Below the pieces are notes generated by a model. It was not told the DNA's origin. It made no database searches and worked only from the letters and a program-made list of their open reading frames with translations. A stretch of 64,000 bases of DNA from Patiria pectinifera (Eukaryota; Echinodermata; Asteroidea; Valvatida; Asterinidae). Below are positions 1 through 12,177 of the stretch, in pieces. The first letter of the stretch is position 1, and each line of letters starts with the position of its first letter. The position numbers were made by a program, and so were the translations under genes. The stretch covers positions 17,723,430-17,787,429 of the forward strand of contig CM057129.1 in the NCBI GenBank assembly GCA_029964075.1, given 5' to 3'.

Positions 1-1724
1 TTTGGTTTTTGTCTGTAAAATATCACTGGAAAGCATCTACCAATGCATCGTGAGACCCCGATAAAAGTGACAACATTTGAGCTTTTTGCTAATAGCATTG
101 GTGGATCTTTGGCAGGAATTTAGGGAGTCTAACACCCCCCCCCCCTCCCGGGGCTGCACAAAATAGGGAAATTGTGCCGAAAAACACAGCACATGCCTGC
201 TAAACCCATTCTTGATCCAAACCTGGACCCGCCCCTGATAACAAATCATGTGAGCATTATCTAGTCTAAGGGAAGAGGTCAAAATGTATTGGGAATTCAC
301 ACAACAGGTCCATGTGCAGGTCTACTTGGCGTTAATATAAATGAAAATTTGCCAATCCTGCTTCTTCATCCTGGTCCCTTCCTCTATTCTCCATTCTCTT
401 TTTCCCGCAGTTTGGTGGTAGTCTGCACTGATACATGCAGTTCCTTTGTGTGATGTAAAGTTAGCTTTTTTTTCTCCAGAAAAGTTCAGGGAAATTCAAG
501 AGCTATAGACACTTCCCAAATGTTACCCTTTTTAATCATTTTGCCATTTACCAGTGTAAAGTCCCCAACACTCTTTACTCTATTCGGTTCACGCCGGCCG
601 AGCAGATCCCAGCACAAACACCCATCGGTCATGATCAATTTGTCTCATCCGGGGAGTGGTAAGGCGCACCGCCCTCTCAGGAATCAGCGAATCTTCTTGT
701 TTCTTGCCCCCCTCCAAGGAAAAGCCCACTGCGAAGTTTAATTTCCTGAATGCTTGATGAACGGACTGCAACTTCAATTCCCTCTTTTCCCTCGTCTTCC
801 CGACCTGCTAAAAAAAACCTCCCTCGGATATTCAGGCTTTGGTACGTGTAGGTACCCGTATCTTGGCACTGTCTCGCGATGATTTCAAGCAACAGTTGTC
901 TGGAGTCGGTCTCCTCTGCCCAGTACAAGCTGAGTCATGCCAGACTATCTAGCGTCTTGAGATTGCCGGGCCAACATTCTGCAGTGTCTCATTTAACATT
1001 TTGACAGCTTCTTAAAAAGTTCCACTTATTGTTTCAACCCCAGATGAACTATGGCAAGAAGTGACAAGGGCCAGTCATGATTGGTCGTTTCTTCCGAGGC
1101 ACACCTGTGGCTTGAACTCAGTGACCCCTTCCTCACACCCCCCCCCCTTCAAATAAATCCAGCTTATTAGGACCATTTCCTTTCATACCTCATAATCTGT
1201 CACAGGTTTGAAAATACATGCGTAATTTAAATCCTAAATGAAAAAGGTTTGCATTTGCATGTACCATATGCAGCAGTGATCTGTGCAAGTGTTTTTGTGT
1301 CCTTTGGGCAATATGTGACTTCCTTTCTATCCAATTACATGAGGGAATTGGTTTAAGAAAATTCTGGAAGCAATTTTAGACTCCGGCTCCTAAATTGGGG
1401 ATGAATGTGTCAGATACTTTTCTGTTACCGTGACCAGTAATCTGTCAAGTTTTTTTTTTGGTAACAACATAAGTTCAGTTTAGCCCAAGATTGAATGCAA
1501 TTTTTTGAGTTTGTGTTGTGGGTCATTAGGGTCAACTTGCAATTTACGGGGCGCAATTTCGTAAAAAAAACTTGGTTTAGGTTACTTTCAAATTGGTTTT
1601 CTTAACTTTTAAGAAGGGGAGGGGAGCTTACAAGCTAAGAAAACCAAGTATCCATTCCTTAAAATGTTTTTAAAAAACCTGTATTTTCATCTTACATCTT
1701 ATCTTTTTTCCCCCTTCTTTTCAG
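1..1724 (+). other. 3' part of a Wnt gene intron
   Basis: This stretch lies directly upstream of the Wnt last exon and ends in a pyrimidine-rich tract and TCAG acceptor at 1721-1724. I searched it for the preceding Wnt exon (which in this family carries the WGGC and EAGR-type motifs) and found none, so the earlier exons lie left of the window. It contains C-tracts near 132-146 and 1139-1147 and an AT-rich body. A GC-richer patch at 580-900 shows only short open frames on both strands and no recognisable protein. Confidence 0.6.
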
Positions 1725-2195
1725 ACAATTGACTCCAACATGAGAGTAAAATGCAAGTGCCACGGCGTCTCAGGTTCCTGCACCTCCAAGGTCTGCTGGA
1801 ACACCATGCCCAAACTGGAGGAGATCGGACGCATCGTCTTCGACAAGTATGAACAGGCCAAGTTCATGACCTATTCGCGCAAGCGCCGCCGATTACGCCC
1901 CAACAAGAAGGACAAGTCTGCACGCGGGAAGCCGTCAAATACCGACTTGGTCTATGTGCTGCCCTCGGTGGACTACTGCGAACCTAACAAGAAACACGGT
2001 TCCATAGGGACCCACGGTAGGCTCTGCAACAAGACCAGCATGGAAGAGAACGGATGTCCTTTGCTTTGCTGCGGCCGGGGTTATCAGACCATGGTGCGGA
2101 AAACCAGAGGAAACTGTAACTGCCGGTTCGAGTGGTGCTGCGAGGTGGTGTGCGAGACGTGCGAGTTGTCTGAAGAACTGCACATTTGTAACTGA
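1725..2195 (+). CDS. Wnt secreted signalling protein, last exon (partial)
   Basis: This is the C-terminal part of a Wnt ligand, a secreted lipid-modified glycoprotein that binds Frizzled/LRP receptors. The exon starts after the TCAG acceptor; the frame enters as TIDSNMRVKCKCHGVSGSC and runs 156 codons to TGA at 2193-2195. The motif CHGVSGSC (residues 13-20 of the exon) contains the serine that Porcupine acylates in known Wnts. Further family hallmarks are CNKTS, LLCCGRGY and the terminal Cys-rich region with WCC, ending HICN. A basic insertion (RKRRRLRP, then KKDKSARGK) precedes the TDLVY motif. The ATG at 1740 is internal, not a start. The paralogue is uncertain: the insertion recalls Wnt16 or Wnt7, the end (CRFEWCCEVVCETC) recalls Wnt10 or WntA. 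Family certain, subfamily open. Confidence 0.95.
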   Translation, partial: TIDSNMRVKCKCHGVSGSCTSKVCWNTMPKLEEIGRIVFDKYEQAKFMTYSRKRRRLRPNKKDKSARGKPSNTDLVYVLPSVDYCEPNKKHGSIGTHGRLCNKTSMEENGCPLLCCGRGYQTMVRKTRGNCNCRFEWCCEVVCETCELSEELHICN

Positions 2196-3250
2196 AAATT
2201 GTTTCTTCACAACGAGATCTGCGTATCTGAACCATTTTTTCTTCTTAAAGCACAAAGTATCTTTGGACGGACAGCTGATGAATTGTGCTCAGTCATTGGG
2301 TACAGGAAATCTTCCGTTTGTGTTGATTGCCATTTCAAGAGTTGACACGTCTTCAGATTGTGATGCATGAGGCAGGCAATACATGAATGAAACTGTGGCT
2401 GGGCGAAGAGGAAACACTGGATTTGGAGATAATAAAGCAGACTACATTCTGTCCAGATTCCTCAGTTAAGAAATCTTCAAACAATTAAGAAGTGACAGTT
2501 AACTGCATGACAAGCACCGCACTATGTTAAGCTGTTCATTTCCCCCCCAGTTTTATCTTGTCAAAATCAAACAAGCTTGAGCAGGAAGACACTAACAACA
2601 AATTAAAAACACTTCATGCGATATGGCAGATTCATAAAACACACACAACAAATTGAGACATTTATAGCTTGACAAAAGATGCAAAGGCCTGCCGAACAGA
2701 TGACAAAATCGACCAGATGCTGGCATATTTGGAGAAAGGGATAACAGCTATTTTATTATTATTTTTTTATTTTTTTATTTTGTTGACTTACAGCACATAA
2801 TATCCTTAACATCTTTGCAGAGGGGGCTGTATAATTGGTCAAGTGAATAAAAAAGACTAAAAAAAATACTTAAAATCATGATTCAGCAAAAGCGTCTTTC
2901 ATGGATTAATTCAAAAATTGGATTGTATATAAACTGTTTTATGTTTGACATTAAAGGTATAAAGTGTGTACAGTGTAACTTAGCGAACGCATGCATTTTC
3001 ATGTATTTATCAGGGTACGGAAGGTATTTTGGTGTTGGGGACTCCATAGGGAACTTTATTCCCACAATTATTTATTCATTGGTTTTGAAATAATGCTTAT
3101 TTGAAAGCTGTGTATTGTCAGGATTTTTAAATCTGATCAGACATTGTTTAAAAGAAATGAGATAATATTTTTTTCAGAAGTGTAAAGCCAAATTGTTAAG
3201 AATATTAGACTGAAGATGTTAATTTTAGTAAAAATAAAGGTTAGTGCCTT
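2196..3250 (+). other. Wnt 3' UTR and candidate poly(A) signals
   Basis: Non-coding sequence follows the Wnt stop. AATAAA hexamers at 2431-2436 and 2846-2851 are the nearest plausible polyadenylation signals, with another AATAAA near 3232. Which one is used cannot be told from sequence. No other open frame of note. Confidence 0.4.
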
Positions 3251-6200
3251 GAAATAACAAGCTTAGGGTTGATCCAGAGAGTTGGGGTGGGGGCAGGGTC
3301 TCTCTCAAGTAAAAAATTGCCTTATTTAAGAAAATTTGGTGCGTGCCGGGGGGGTGCGTGCGTGCCCCCTCCACACCCCCTGGATCCACCACTGAATGAA
3401 GATATAAAAAAACAAGTCTTTTTACAACTATTCTTGAAGATCTTGATTGTAAATTTGAGACAGAAAGTCCTAGACAAAACAATATATAATGCTTGAAACA
3501 AAAAACCTTTAAAATATCAAAGTTAAATCATATTTCATTCACTTGCTGTTTTGAGCAATTACTACTAAATTCTAAAACAAGTTCAGGTTTCTCTTCCTAG
3601 CCAACCAGTGACGCCAGACAGTAGATTCAATTTTTTTTTGTTTTTTTTTTAAATTCCCATCAATGAAATCTCATGAGCTGCAACGTAACAGAAGGTTGGT
3701 TTTTAACATCCTGGTCAAAAAAATTTATTCTAAGGCCCTTTATATAAAGTATGAAATTTTTGTAATTCTAACAATACAAAATTGCAGAAAGCTTTGCTGT
3801 ATTGAACATTTTAAAACTTAGGCAGTTAGCTAGAATCCAGAGTTAATTCCCCAAATCACTTGTCTTATATTGTTGTTATAAATATATTGTGTATTGTATT
3901 TTATAATAAATTGGTATTTACAATGATTGATACAAAAAAAATGTAAATAAAGTATTATTTTTCTGAAGCATGTACAAAAATGAAGTGTAAAAACCAAGAT
4001 TTTATGAACGATGTGATGAGGATGCATGCACATGGTGGCACATGTTGAGACAGTGAAGATGTAAGAATTCAATGTGTTAGTATGTCTTTAGAATTCCAAT
4101 TAGGTACCAAATGGTTGGGTGACCTTAACTTTTAATGTCAGACGGGTCATTCTACAAATGTGGGGTCCACTTATTTACCTGCCCCTGTTACATCTGACGT
4201 CTATGATTTCATAATTCTGATGCTCTCCTTAATACAGTTGTCCTCTAAGAGTGATTATGAATAGCCATTACTACCAACCCGACAAACCAAAAATTGTTTG
4301 AAGTAATTCTTGATGATACTTCAATGGCAAATTTCAAATTCCTTTGGATCCTAAATTGATAAAAACGACCCATATTTGTGACAACTCTGGAAACTGATAA
4401 GACCATTTTACATGTCCAGAGGTCCAAAAGCCAGGTTCGCTCTGACAAGTTTTCAGCATTTAAGGTTCCTAATGGGTTTCGCTGGAACTTTGCATCGTGT
4501 GATATTACCTGTTTCTTCTCTTTCTTGGGGGGGGGTAATAAATTAGTCAAGACAAGTTATTAGACTTGTTTTTTTTTTGGTATGCTTTTATCTCCACAGT
4601 AGTTTTTTTTTCTCACTCCTTTTTGGTTATAGGATCTGTATTAATCTATTCTCAAACTATGTAAGTGAAGTAAAAATACAGTTCAAGATATTGATTTATC
4701 ATCAGATTTGGTTCCTTTTTGGACCCATGTGATTAAATATACATCATTTGTCTATTTAAGTTTTATACATTAATCATCTGATGTAGTTTTTGTTACTACA
4801 ACAGTATATGCAAACTTTTATTCAAGTTTTACCTTTTCCGTGTGATACATTAATCATATTTATAACCCGTAGGACAAAAATTTAAAAAAAAAACCTGGAA
4901 CATACAATGGACCTTATTCATGAGGAAGCCATCTTGGTCGTGTTCCCTGAATGTATTTTATAAGTTGTGAACTGTTGAGGGGGGGATGGTGCCAGACTAT
5001 TTATGCACTCTAGCGTCACTTTCAAATTTTTTTTTAAAAGTGGCTTAAAACATTAGGGTATGTTTAATCACAATTTTTAAATCATTCATCACAGCAGATT
5101 GGTTTTCATTTGTAATTTACTTTATGTCATTGCTTCATTTCTCTTCGCAAGTTCCAAAACTGAAGATTTTACTTTGCTTTCAATTTAATATGGCCGACTT
5201 AATTTAATATGGTGAATAACGCCCATGTGCATACATATCTGCAATTTATGAATTTGCTTCCCCATTTCCCCTTCTTTTTATATTATCACGCTGTATATGT
5301 ACATGTAGTTTGCTGCTGTTGTATATTCTTGCCTAGGAACCCCATTACTGTTGTTTGTTTAATTTGGAAATAATGAAGAAGAAAAAAATGGTTTTGCCGA
5401 GGTATTATTATGCAAGTATAAGATTTGTACGATATTTGAAATGGCTCCAGTGGGCAGATGGACATTATTTTGGTGGATTATACAATAAATAAATGGAACA
5501 TCATATCAATGATGAATTGTTGATCTGGTTTTGTTGCACTGTATCATTTAAGGGTCTGGTCTAGTGGTTATGGAACTTAAGGTTAGTGACTCATGATGAT
5601 TGATAAGAGGGTCTGGGTTCGAACCCAGCTGCTGACTATTATGTTATTTCCTTGGGCAAGCCACTTAACTCCAACTTGCCTCTCTCAATGAGTACAAATG
5701 GGTTCCCACATAAACTGACCAGTAATCAGTTATGCCATCTAAGGAGAATAGAAATGTTCAGTTGCTTTGCGGGAAAACCATAGTAAAACACCGGCCTGAT
5801 GATTGCTACATTGACACGCGACAATATTTTTTCCTCTGTAGGCCTACACAATTATATCACCATCTCCTTGGTTTCAAGCATTTCATTGAACTTCCATCTG
5901 ATAGATTTTGTGTAACCAATGGCCTGGGGTGAATCACTGAACATTAATGTAAAAACCTGAGATTTTTTTTGGTAAAACACAACAGTTATTTCAGCGTAAA
6001 GTTAATGGTATTCTGTTTTTCACATGCACAAGATGTAAACCCTTGCAATGTAAATGCTTTGAGATCGTGGTAGTGAACTACCCACAATGCTTTGTTGTTC
6101 CTTCACAAAATACTGTGAGAGAGATTAAGTGGTCCCCAGCACCCTTTCATATGTTAGGTCAATGATGGGTACCAGGAAACTGCAGCCTGCAAATTTAGAA

Positions 6201-7044
6201 GAACTGATTTGGCAATGATAAAACCAGGCTGCAGGAATGTACTGCCATTTGTCAAACTTCAGCTTTGCTTTTTGGCTTCGGCTTTGGCTGCTGTGGCGAA
6301 AGCCAGCTCATGTGCCAAGATTTCAATACTGTCAACCATGTCAACATGTTTACGGTCTCCCAACCCAACTCCATGTCATACATGTGTCACTGTTGCAGCA
6401 GAACTTCAACACAACATGGCTTTTCATGACCCACATAGGTAAACACTAAACATGTAACCACGCCGTTTTCCCCAAACATTACTTCTGACAAATGCCCCCT
6501 AGTCCCGAATATAGACTTTGGACCGAGTTAATCATGTAATAAATGTCATGGACAAAACAAACTCCCGTCGCCTAGGACTTTCAAATTTTTATGCCTTGGT
6601 CTGTAAAAACCAGGTGTCTCATGTCGAGCATTTCTCAAGGTGTTACACTGTATGTCTTTAAAACAAATGAGTTATTTATGGGTTCGGGACCTGTTGGTTC
6701 AGTTTACATGGGAAGCTGCAAGGTCCCTATGCTGTGGAAAACAGGTGGAGTTATGTCAGCCAATCACAACAGCTGTTTATTTGTAGACAAGTTTAATTGG
6801 TTGTTATGTTATGAGTTCTCCAGTACTCTCAAGCCTCAACTTCAAGAACCATATTTTGATTCGAGAAAAGCTGGATTTTGAGTTCAGAATGCTCCGACAG
6901 TCATCAGGATAGTGATAGACAATATGTTTCTCTCAAATTCTCAGAACAAGTTGCTGTTTTCCGAGTTAGTCTCACATCCAAAAGCTTTCTCGGTTTTGTG
7001 TTCTCCACCATTCAAATAAGTCTCACATCGAAGGTGTAGTTGAG
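3251..7044. other. Intergenic region, no gene recognised
   Basis: AT-rich DNA with short open frames only. At about 3265-3395 lies a degenerate G/C-tract element whose right end (CTGGATCCACCACTG) resembles the termini of the element at 11926-12108. A tRNA-derived SINE lies at 5551-5720. Poly-T/A runs are common. No frame gives a recognisable protein. Confidence 0.5.
5551..5720 (+). mobile_element. tRNA-derived SINE
   Basis: A pol III box A-like sequence (GGTCTAGTGG, about 5558-5567) is followed about 50 bp later by a perfect box B (GGTTCGAACCC, 5616-5626), and then by a tail with CCTTGGGCAAGCCACTTAA. The tRNA-like head fused to an unrelated tail identifies a SINE, not a tRNA gene: the acceptor stem does not close. 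The tail phrase recurs at about 27691-27708 in DNAI1 intron 13. Confidence 0.7.
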
Positions 7045-8020
7045 TCCATCACAAGTACCTACAAGTCCATCAAACCCCCATCACAAGCCCGTCAAAAGTC
7101 CTCACAAGCCCATCACAAGTCCCCACAAGCCCATCAAAAGTCCTCACAAGCCCATCACAAATTCTCACAAGTCCTCATGAGCCATCACAATTCCTCACAA
7201 ACCCATCAAAAGTCCTCACAAGCCCATCACAAGTATTCACAAGTCCTCATGAGCCATCACAAGTCCTCACAAACCCATCACAGGTCCTCCCAAGCCTATC
7301 ACAAGTCCTCACAAGCCCATCACAAGTCCCCACAAGCCCATCACAAGTCTTCCCAAGCCTATCACAAGTCCCCACAGGCCCATCACAAGTCCTCACAAGC
7401 CCATCACAAGTTCTCACAAGCCCTTCACAAGTCCTCACAAGCCTGTCACAAGTCCTCCCAAGCCTATCACAAGTCCTCATGAGCCATCACAAGTCCTCAC
7501 AAACCCATCACAGGTCCTCCCAAGCCTATCACAAGTCCTCACAAGCCCATCACAAGTTCTCACAAACCCTTCACAAGTCCTCCCAAGCCTATCACAAGTC
7601 CTCCCAAGCCCATCACAAGTTTTCTCAAGCCCATCACAAGTTCTCACAAGTCCTCACAAGCCTATCACAAGTCCTCACAAACCCATCACAAGTCCTCCCA
7701 AGCCTATCACAAGTCAATCACAAGCCCATCACAAATTCTCACAAGCCCATCACAAGTCAATCACAAGTCCTCAAAAGCTCATCACCAGTCCATCAAAAGC
7801 TCATCATCAGTCCATCACAAGTCCTCACAAGTCTTCACAAGCCCAGCACAAGCCTATATCACAAGTAATACAGTCCCTAGTCAAGTCAGACACTATTGAA
7901 ATGAACTAAGGTATGCCCTGCTACTTGAGCCCAGATTTTTAAACGTGTTGTTTACTTGTTTCTGGACTTGTGATTTGACTTATGATTTTACTTGTGACTG
8001 GACTTGTGATGGACTTTACA
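7045..8020. repeat. Foldback element with long CACAAGTCC minisatellite arm
   Basis: From about 7045 to 7865 the sequence is a degenerate tandem array of 10-21 bp units of the type CATCACAAGTCCTCACAAGC. After a unique core (about 7866-7945) comes a short arm at 7948-8020 with the same motif in reverse complement (GGACTTGTGATTTGACTT). The array gives long repetitive open frames on both strands, which I regard as artefacts. The core matches the cores of related elements at 38.8 and 48.6 kb, so this is a dispersed family and not an isolated minisatellite. Confidence 0.8.
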
Positions 8021-11000
8021 ACACAGCAACAAATCACAATTTCCCAACACAGATCCTCACACCACACTTCTGACAAGCATCCGGCAACCTTCACCAACTC
8101 AACATAAATCTTACCACACCGGGAAATAAAAAGACTGATGGCCCTTCTACAATAGAACACCCTGCACACTTGTGTACAAAACCTGTCCGCTCCAGTCCAA
8201 ACAGTAATAAAAAACAGAATTCAAAGTGTTCTGACAGTTTACAGCAAGAATTCTGCTCCTCCATGGCAGTAGGATTTGACAGACCCCAGGCACCTAGAGA
8301 AGATAAACAGTTTCTGACAAACGAAAACCAGTTGAAATATCTCCTGAAATAAAACAACTCCTCAATAACGGTTGTGTTTGTGGCACAGGGGTCAGGCATA
8401 TAGATGTATATTTGGGTGACGCGCCCATCATTCACTGAAACATCAAAAAGATGGTGGTTGGGAGCAAGACTCGAGTATATCACAGGATGCTATGATCGAG
8501 TTCATATGGTGCCTGTCAGTGCATGATTCAATACAACACTTGTTTTTCCAATATTTTCCAAATTGTCAACTGGCAACCTGATGGCTCATTTAAAAATGGC
8601 CGAATAAAAGTGGAATCCATAGACCATACACTTACAAAGGCAGATAAATAAATCTCTACAGCATTATCCAGAAATTTCAATTTTAATGCATCGCGACAGC
8701 AGAAAAAATGTGAAAATGTATCAAGTGAAATCTGATCGTTGGATCTTTCAAACACTAAAACTGCTTTTTCTGAGTTGGTACTGGATTATAATTTTGTTTT
8801 TAAAGTCAAATAGAGGATGTAGTTTTTGAAGTAAATGTCCAAGTGACAATCAATGTTGATTTCTTTGAATTGTCAAAATTTTCAAAATTTTCACAGAAGT
8901 GTGTTCACAACCTTTGCAAGCAAAAATCAAAATCATTTAATACCAAAAAAAACCCCACCAATATTGAATCATAACTGGAATTCAATAAAAGAAGGCAGAA
9001 AAAAAGGAAGAAATTCAAAAACATCAAGACCTACTGCCATATTTTCCCCTTCAAATAACAGTGCAGTGGCCTTTGGAAGCCCGGGGTGGCCCCTCTACCA
9101 AGAATGGGAAGTAGGCTGTATCGTAAACAGCCAATTCAGACATAGAAAGAGAGACTTGAGACTTTTGGGAGTATATCATGTGCTGTTTGATGAATGAGGT
9201 GGTGAAAGATGACCAAAGGCATTTTTAATGGGTCCAATTGTAGAAAAACAAGTGGGAGATTTGGATATTCTTGCTCAGTAGTTAGCAAATGTTTCCCAAC
9301 ACTAAGCTCAGAGGAGAGAAAGAATTATTTTTTAATTTTGGGGGCAAAATCAAGGGATAATATTGTGCATAGCACTCCAGTGTTTTCCTCCTACTGCATA
9401 ACTGTGGAAATCCTTACAGAATTCTGCATTCCAATTTCTTCTAACTTATAACAGTGCTATAATATTTCTTGTGTCTCTATGCGATTCGCTCTTTCTTCTT
9501 GACTGGCAAACTCCTCCCCCCCCCTACAAAAAAAAAGTTTACAAAAATTGCCTTCTTGTTACATTGTGCAAAATATATATCGTTTGGCAATGTCTGTACT
9601 TGTAGACATTGCCAAACGATATATATTTTGCACAATGTAACAAGATTTTTAAAAACATTTATTTTAGGGGGGGGGGGAGGAGTTTATGTGCAAATTGCAA
9701 GTTGATTCAAGTTGATTTTTTTGTGTAAAAAAATAATACCTTTTGTTTCAGAGACTTTGGATGTATCAGGCATGCAACTGGGAAGTAAAAAAGGAGGAAA
9801 TTGCAAGTTTTACAAGACTTTATACAGTGTTTTTCACTTTCTAATGGTATAAGCATGAAGTGAAAAAAAGGAAATTAGCTGATCCGAGGAAAAGCTGCAT
9901 GCCCAATGCATAGAAATTTAGTCAAGTTTTTTAAATCATTTTTTTTGTTTCAATATTAAACCCACTACTTTATTTCTCCACACATTTCTAAAAAAAAATA
10001 TTTTGTGGGAATCTGAATTTTGATGGGGAAAAAAAAGGAAATTAAAAGTAGCACACAGGGTACGATGCAGCAGTTATAGTTGAATTGATTTTGTGGGTGG
10101 CCAAATGATTCTCAATCTATATCATATTCATAACTACACATTCAAGTGAAATCATTGGTGCATCTTAGATGTGTCAATGTGGCAGATCTAGGTTGACACC
10201 TATTTTCTCGAGTCTCTTGAAAGATTGAGTCTGTCACAGCTCATATAACGTGTGTAAACACGGGCCACATTATTCTCACAAAGGCAGCACAGCCTTGGCA
10301 AGATTTGGAGTTAAGAAAAAAAAATCCTAGCCGGAAATATAGCTGGAAGGGGGACAGGGGTGAACAGAGAGATTGTAGGATACAGTGCGTTTAACGGAGG
10401 TGATGACAGAGGGTGGAATTTGAGATATGGGGGGGGGGGGGACAGTCTTGTAGAAATGTACAAGTGGATTAGAAGAATCTTAAACTGTTAACATTTTAAG
10501 AAGGTTTTTGATGTATGTTGTTCTCTCGATTACGATTACATATTTTTTGTTTGACATGCTTCATATTTGTTAATTTCTATGAATAATTTCAATATGTATG
10601 TATTTACAATATTTAAATTTGTCATGGGAATCTATATATTGAATACCATTTTTGTTCAGTGAACAGCAATTCTTATCCAATTTGGGCGATTCAATATGCA
10701 GTGCGCCACCAAGTGTTTGCCATGGCGAGTTCATTTTCCCAGTGCATTGTGGGAGATGGTCAACAAATTCACAGCGCAGGACATTTGAAATTGTTTAGTT
10801 TTTCCGGCCAGTGGTTTCGTAAGCGTATTATTCGAGCATATGTTTGCCCTGTTCTTTTCTTTTTATCAATATGGTGTTTTTTTTGTAAGGCGGCAGAACG
10901 CTATGCCCCCATCTATAACTAAGTTATCTACTGACACTCGTTCAAACGGGTCATGTTTTGTCGACCGTAACCTTGAAAAATGGACTCTCCATGGCAAACT

Positions 11001-11917
11001 CTTGGTGGCGCACTGCATTGTAAATCACCCAAATTCTCGGAGTCTTGAACTGGGACGTACTTGTGGATGGCTTCATTGCAACAACATGAACAATGAAAAG
11101 GGTTCCAGGATTGGAATAATTTTTATTTAGTCATTTTGATACACTGGCCAATTGTCAACAGCATAATAACATTTACCATGTCAATAAACAACCCATAGTA
11201 AATTTAGAGCAAAGAGAACTCCTCTTTTTCATAGTAGGAAACATCACCCAAAATTACATCACTTGAAATGCTAAACTTGAAAATTTGAAACTTTGTCTGA
11301 ATTCTTAGTAATTTGGATTCAAATTCATGAATGTACTTAAATAAATATAATTTTTCTACTATGAACATCTTGTGAGGTTATGGTTTTCAAACCTGGACCA
11401 CATCAAGGCATTCCTTAACAGTTTGGCAAGCATAATTCATTCTCTGCATCATCAATTAAAAGAAAATATTACTGATTCTCGATGCTGAAAAATTTAGAAA
11501 TAGCTTTAGGATTATTAAAATCAAAGTAAAATAGAGAGAAAAAGCCAAATTCTAAACAAATATAAAATAAATATCCCCATACTTCCTCAAACTACCTACC
11601 AAGTACAAACTGTGATCATAAGTTATATGTCACTGATTAGTGCATTCAATGTGTTTCTGACCAATACTTTGCTCAACAATGACCAACAGAGGGCGCTCTT
11701 GAATTAGTTTGTGGAAGTTTTTCTGTACTCTCCAGCATGATTCTGGCAAATTTCACAAGCAAACACACAAATATTACTTTAGTTTTCATTTTAATGTGCC
11801 AAAAAGTAAGATTTGCTGCAACCTTTGAAAAATTCTAACCCTTTTTTTTATAGTTAACTTGGGACAAATTATCATCCCCTGATACACCACTGCACAAAAT
11901 GGATGCAACTTTTATGA
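8021..11917. other. Intergenic region, no gene recognised
   Basis: No recognisable coding exon on either strand. It contains the hairpin element at 9509-9684, a G12-type tract at about 10429-10442, scattered A/T runs, and an isolated AGAGGGCGCT (CTCF-core-like) site at about 11688-11697. Confidence 0.5.
9509..9684. mobile_element. Hairpin MITE with perfect 41-bp inner stem
   Basis: Positions 9555-9595 and 9604-9644 are exact reverse complements over 41 bp, separated by an 8-base loop (GTACTTGT). Outside them, the termini are also inverted: AACTCCTCCCCCCCCCTA on the left and its complement ending GGAGGAGTT on the right. The outer spacer pairs poorly. No clear target duplication was seen. The perfect inner stem suggests recent origin or maintenance by gene conversion. 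Transcription through it would give a long hairpin RNA. Confidence 0.7.
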
Positions 11918-11925
11918 ATGAACAC

Positions 11926-12108
11926 CAGTGGCGTAGCCAAGAATTTTTCAGTGGGGGGGGGCTGGAACATTTCATGGGGGAGGGGGGGGGGGCGTCATGT
12001 AGATCAATGATATTTTTTTAGAAACTCAAAATCTCAGTGGGGGGGGGGGGGGCGGGGGGGACAAGGTTTCATGGGGGCTGCCCCCCCCCCCCCCCGCTAC
12101 TACCACTG
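11926..12108. mobile_element. MITE, hAT-like, 8-bp target duplication
   Basis: The termini are CAGTGGCGTAGCC on the left and the inverted GCTACTACCACTG on the right. They are flanked by identical 8-bp direct repeats ATGAACAC at 11918-11925 and 12109-12116. An 8-bp duplication and CAGTGG ends fit a hAT-superfamily non-autonomous element. The interior is dominated by long G and C tracts and has no reading frame. Confidence 0.75.
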
Positions 12109-12177
12109 ATGAACACCCAATCTAAAGCTGTTGTATACATGTACATCGGTATGAAATACGCTAAATGACATCATGCT

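Noticed and set aside
5557..5626. Possible functional tRNA gene
   Set aside because: Boxes A and B are present, but the acceptor and anticodon stems do not close, and the tail is that of a SINE.
7045..7865. CRISPR-like regular repeats
   Set aside because: Units are contiguous and degenerate with no unique spacers, and the DNA is eukaryotic; same for 48226-48606.
7177..7868. Long open frames of repeated SHHKSSQ-type residues, also antisense
   Set aside because: They are translations of the CACAAGTCC array. Both strands are open because the repeat lacks stops, and there are no splice or start features of a gene.
8091..8483. 130-codon minus-strand frame
   Set aside because: No family recognised, no splice or conservation signal, composition like surrounding non-coding DNA.
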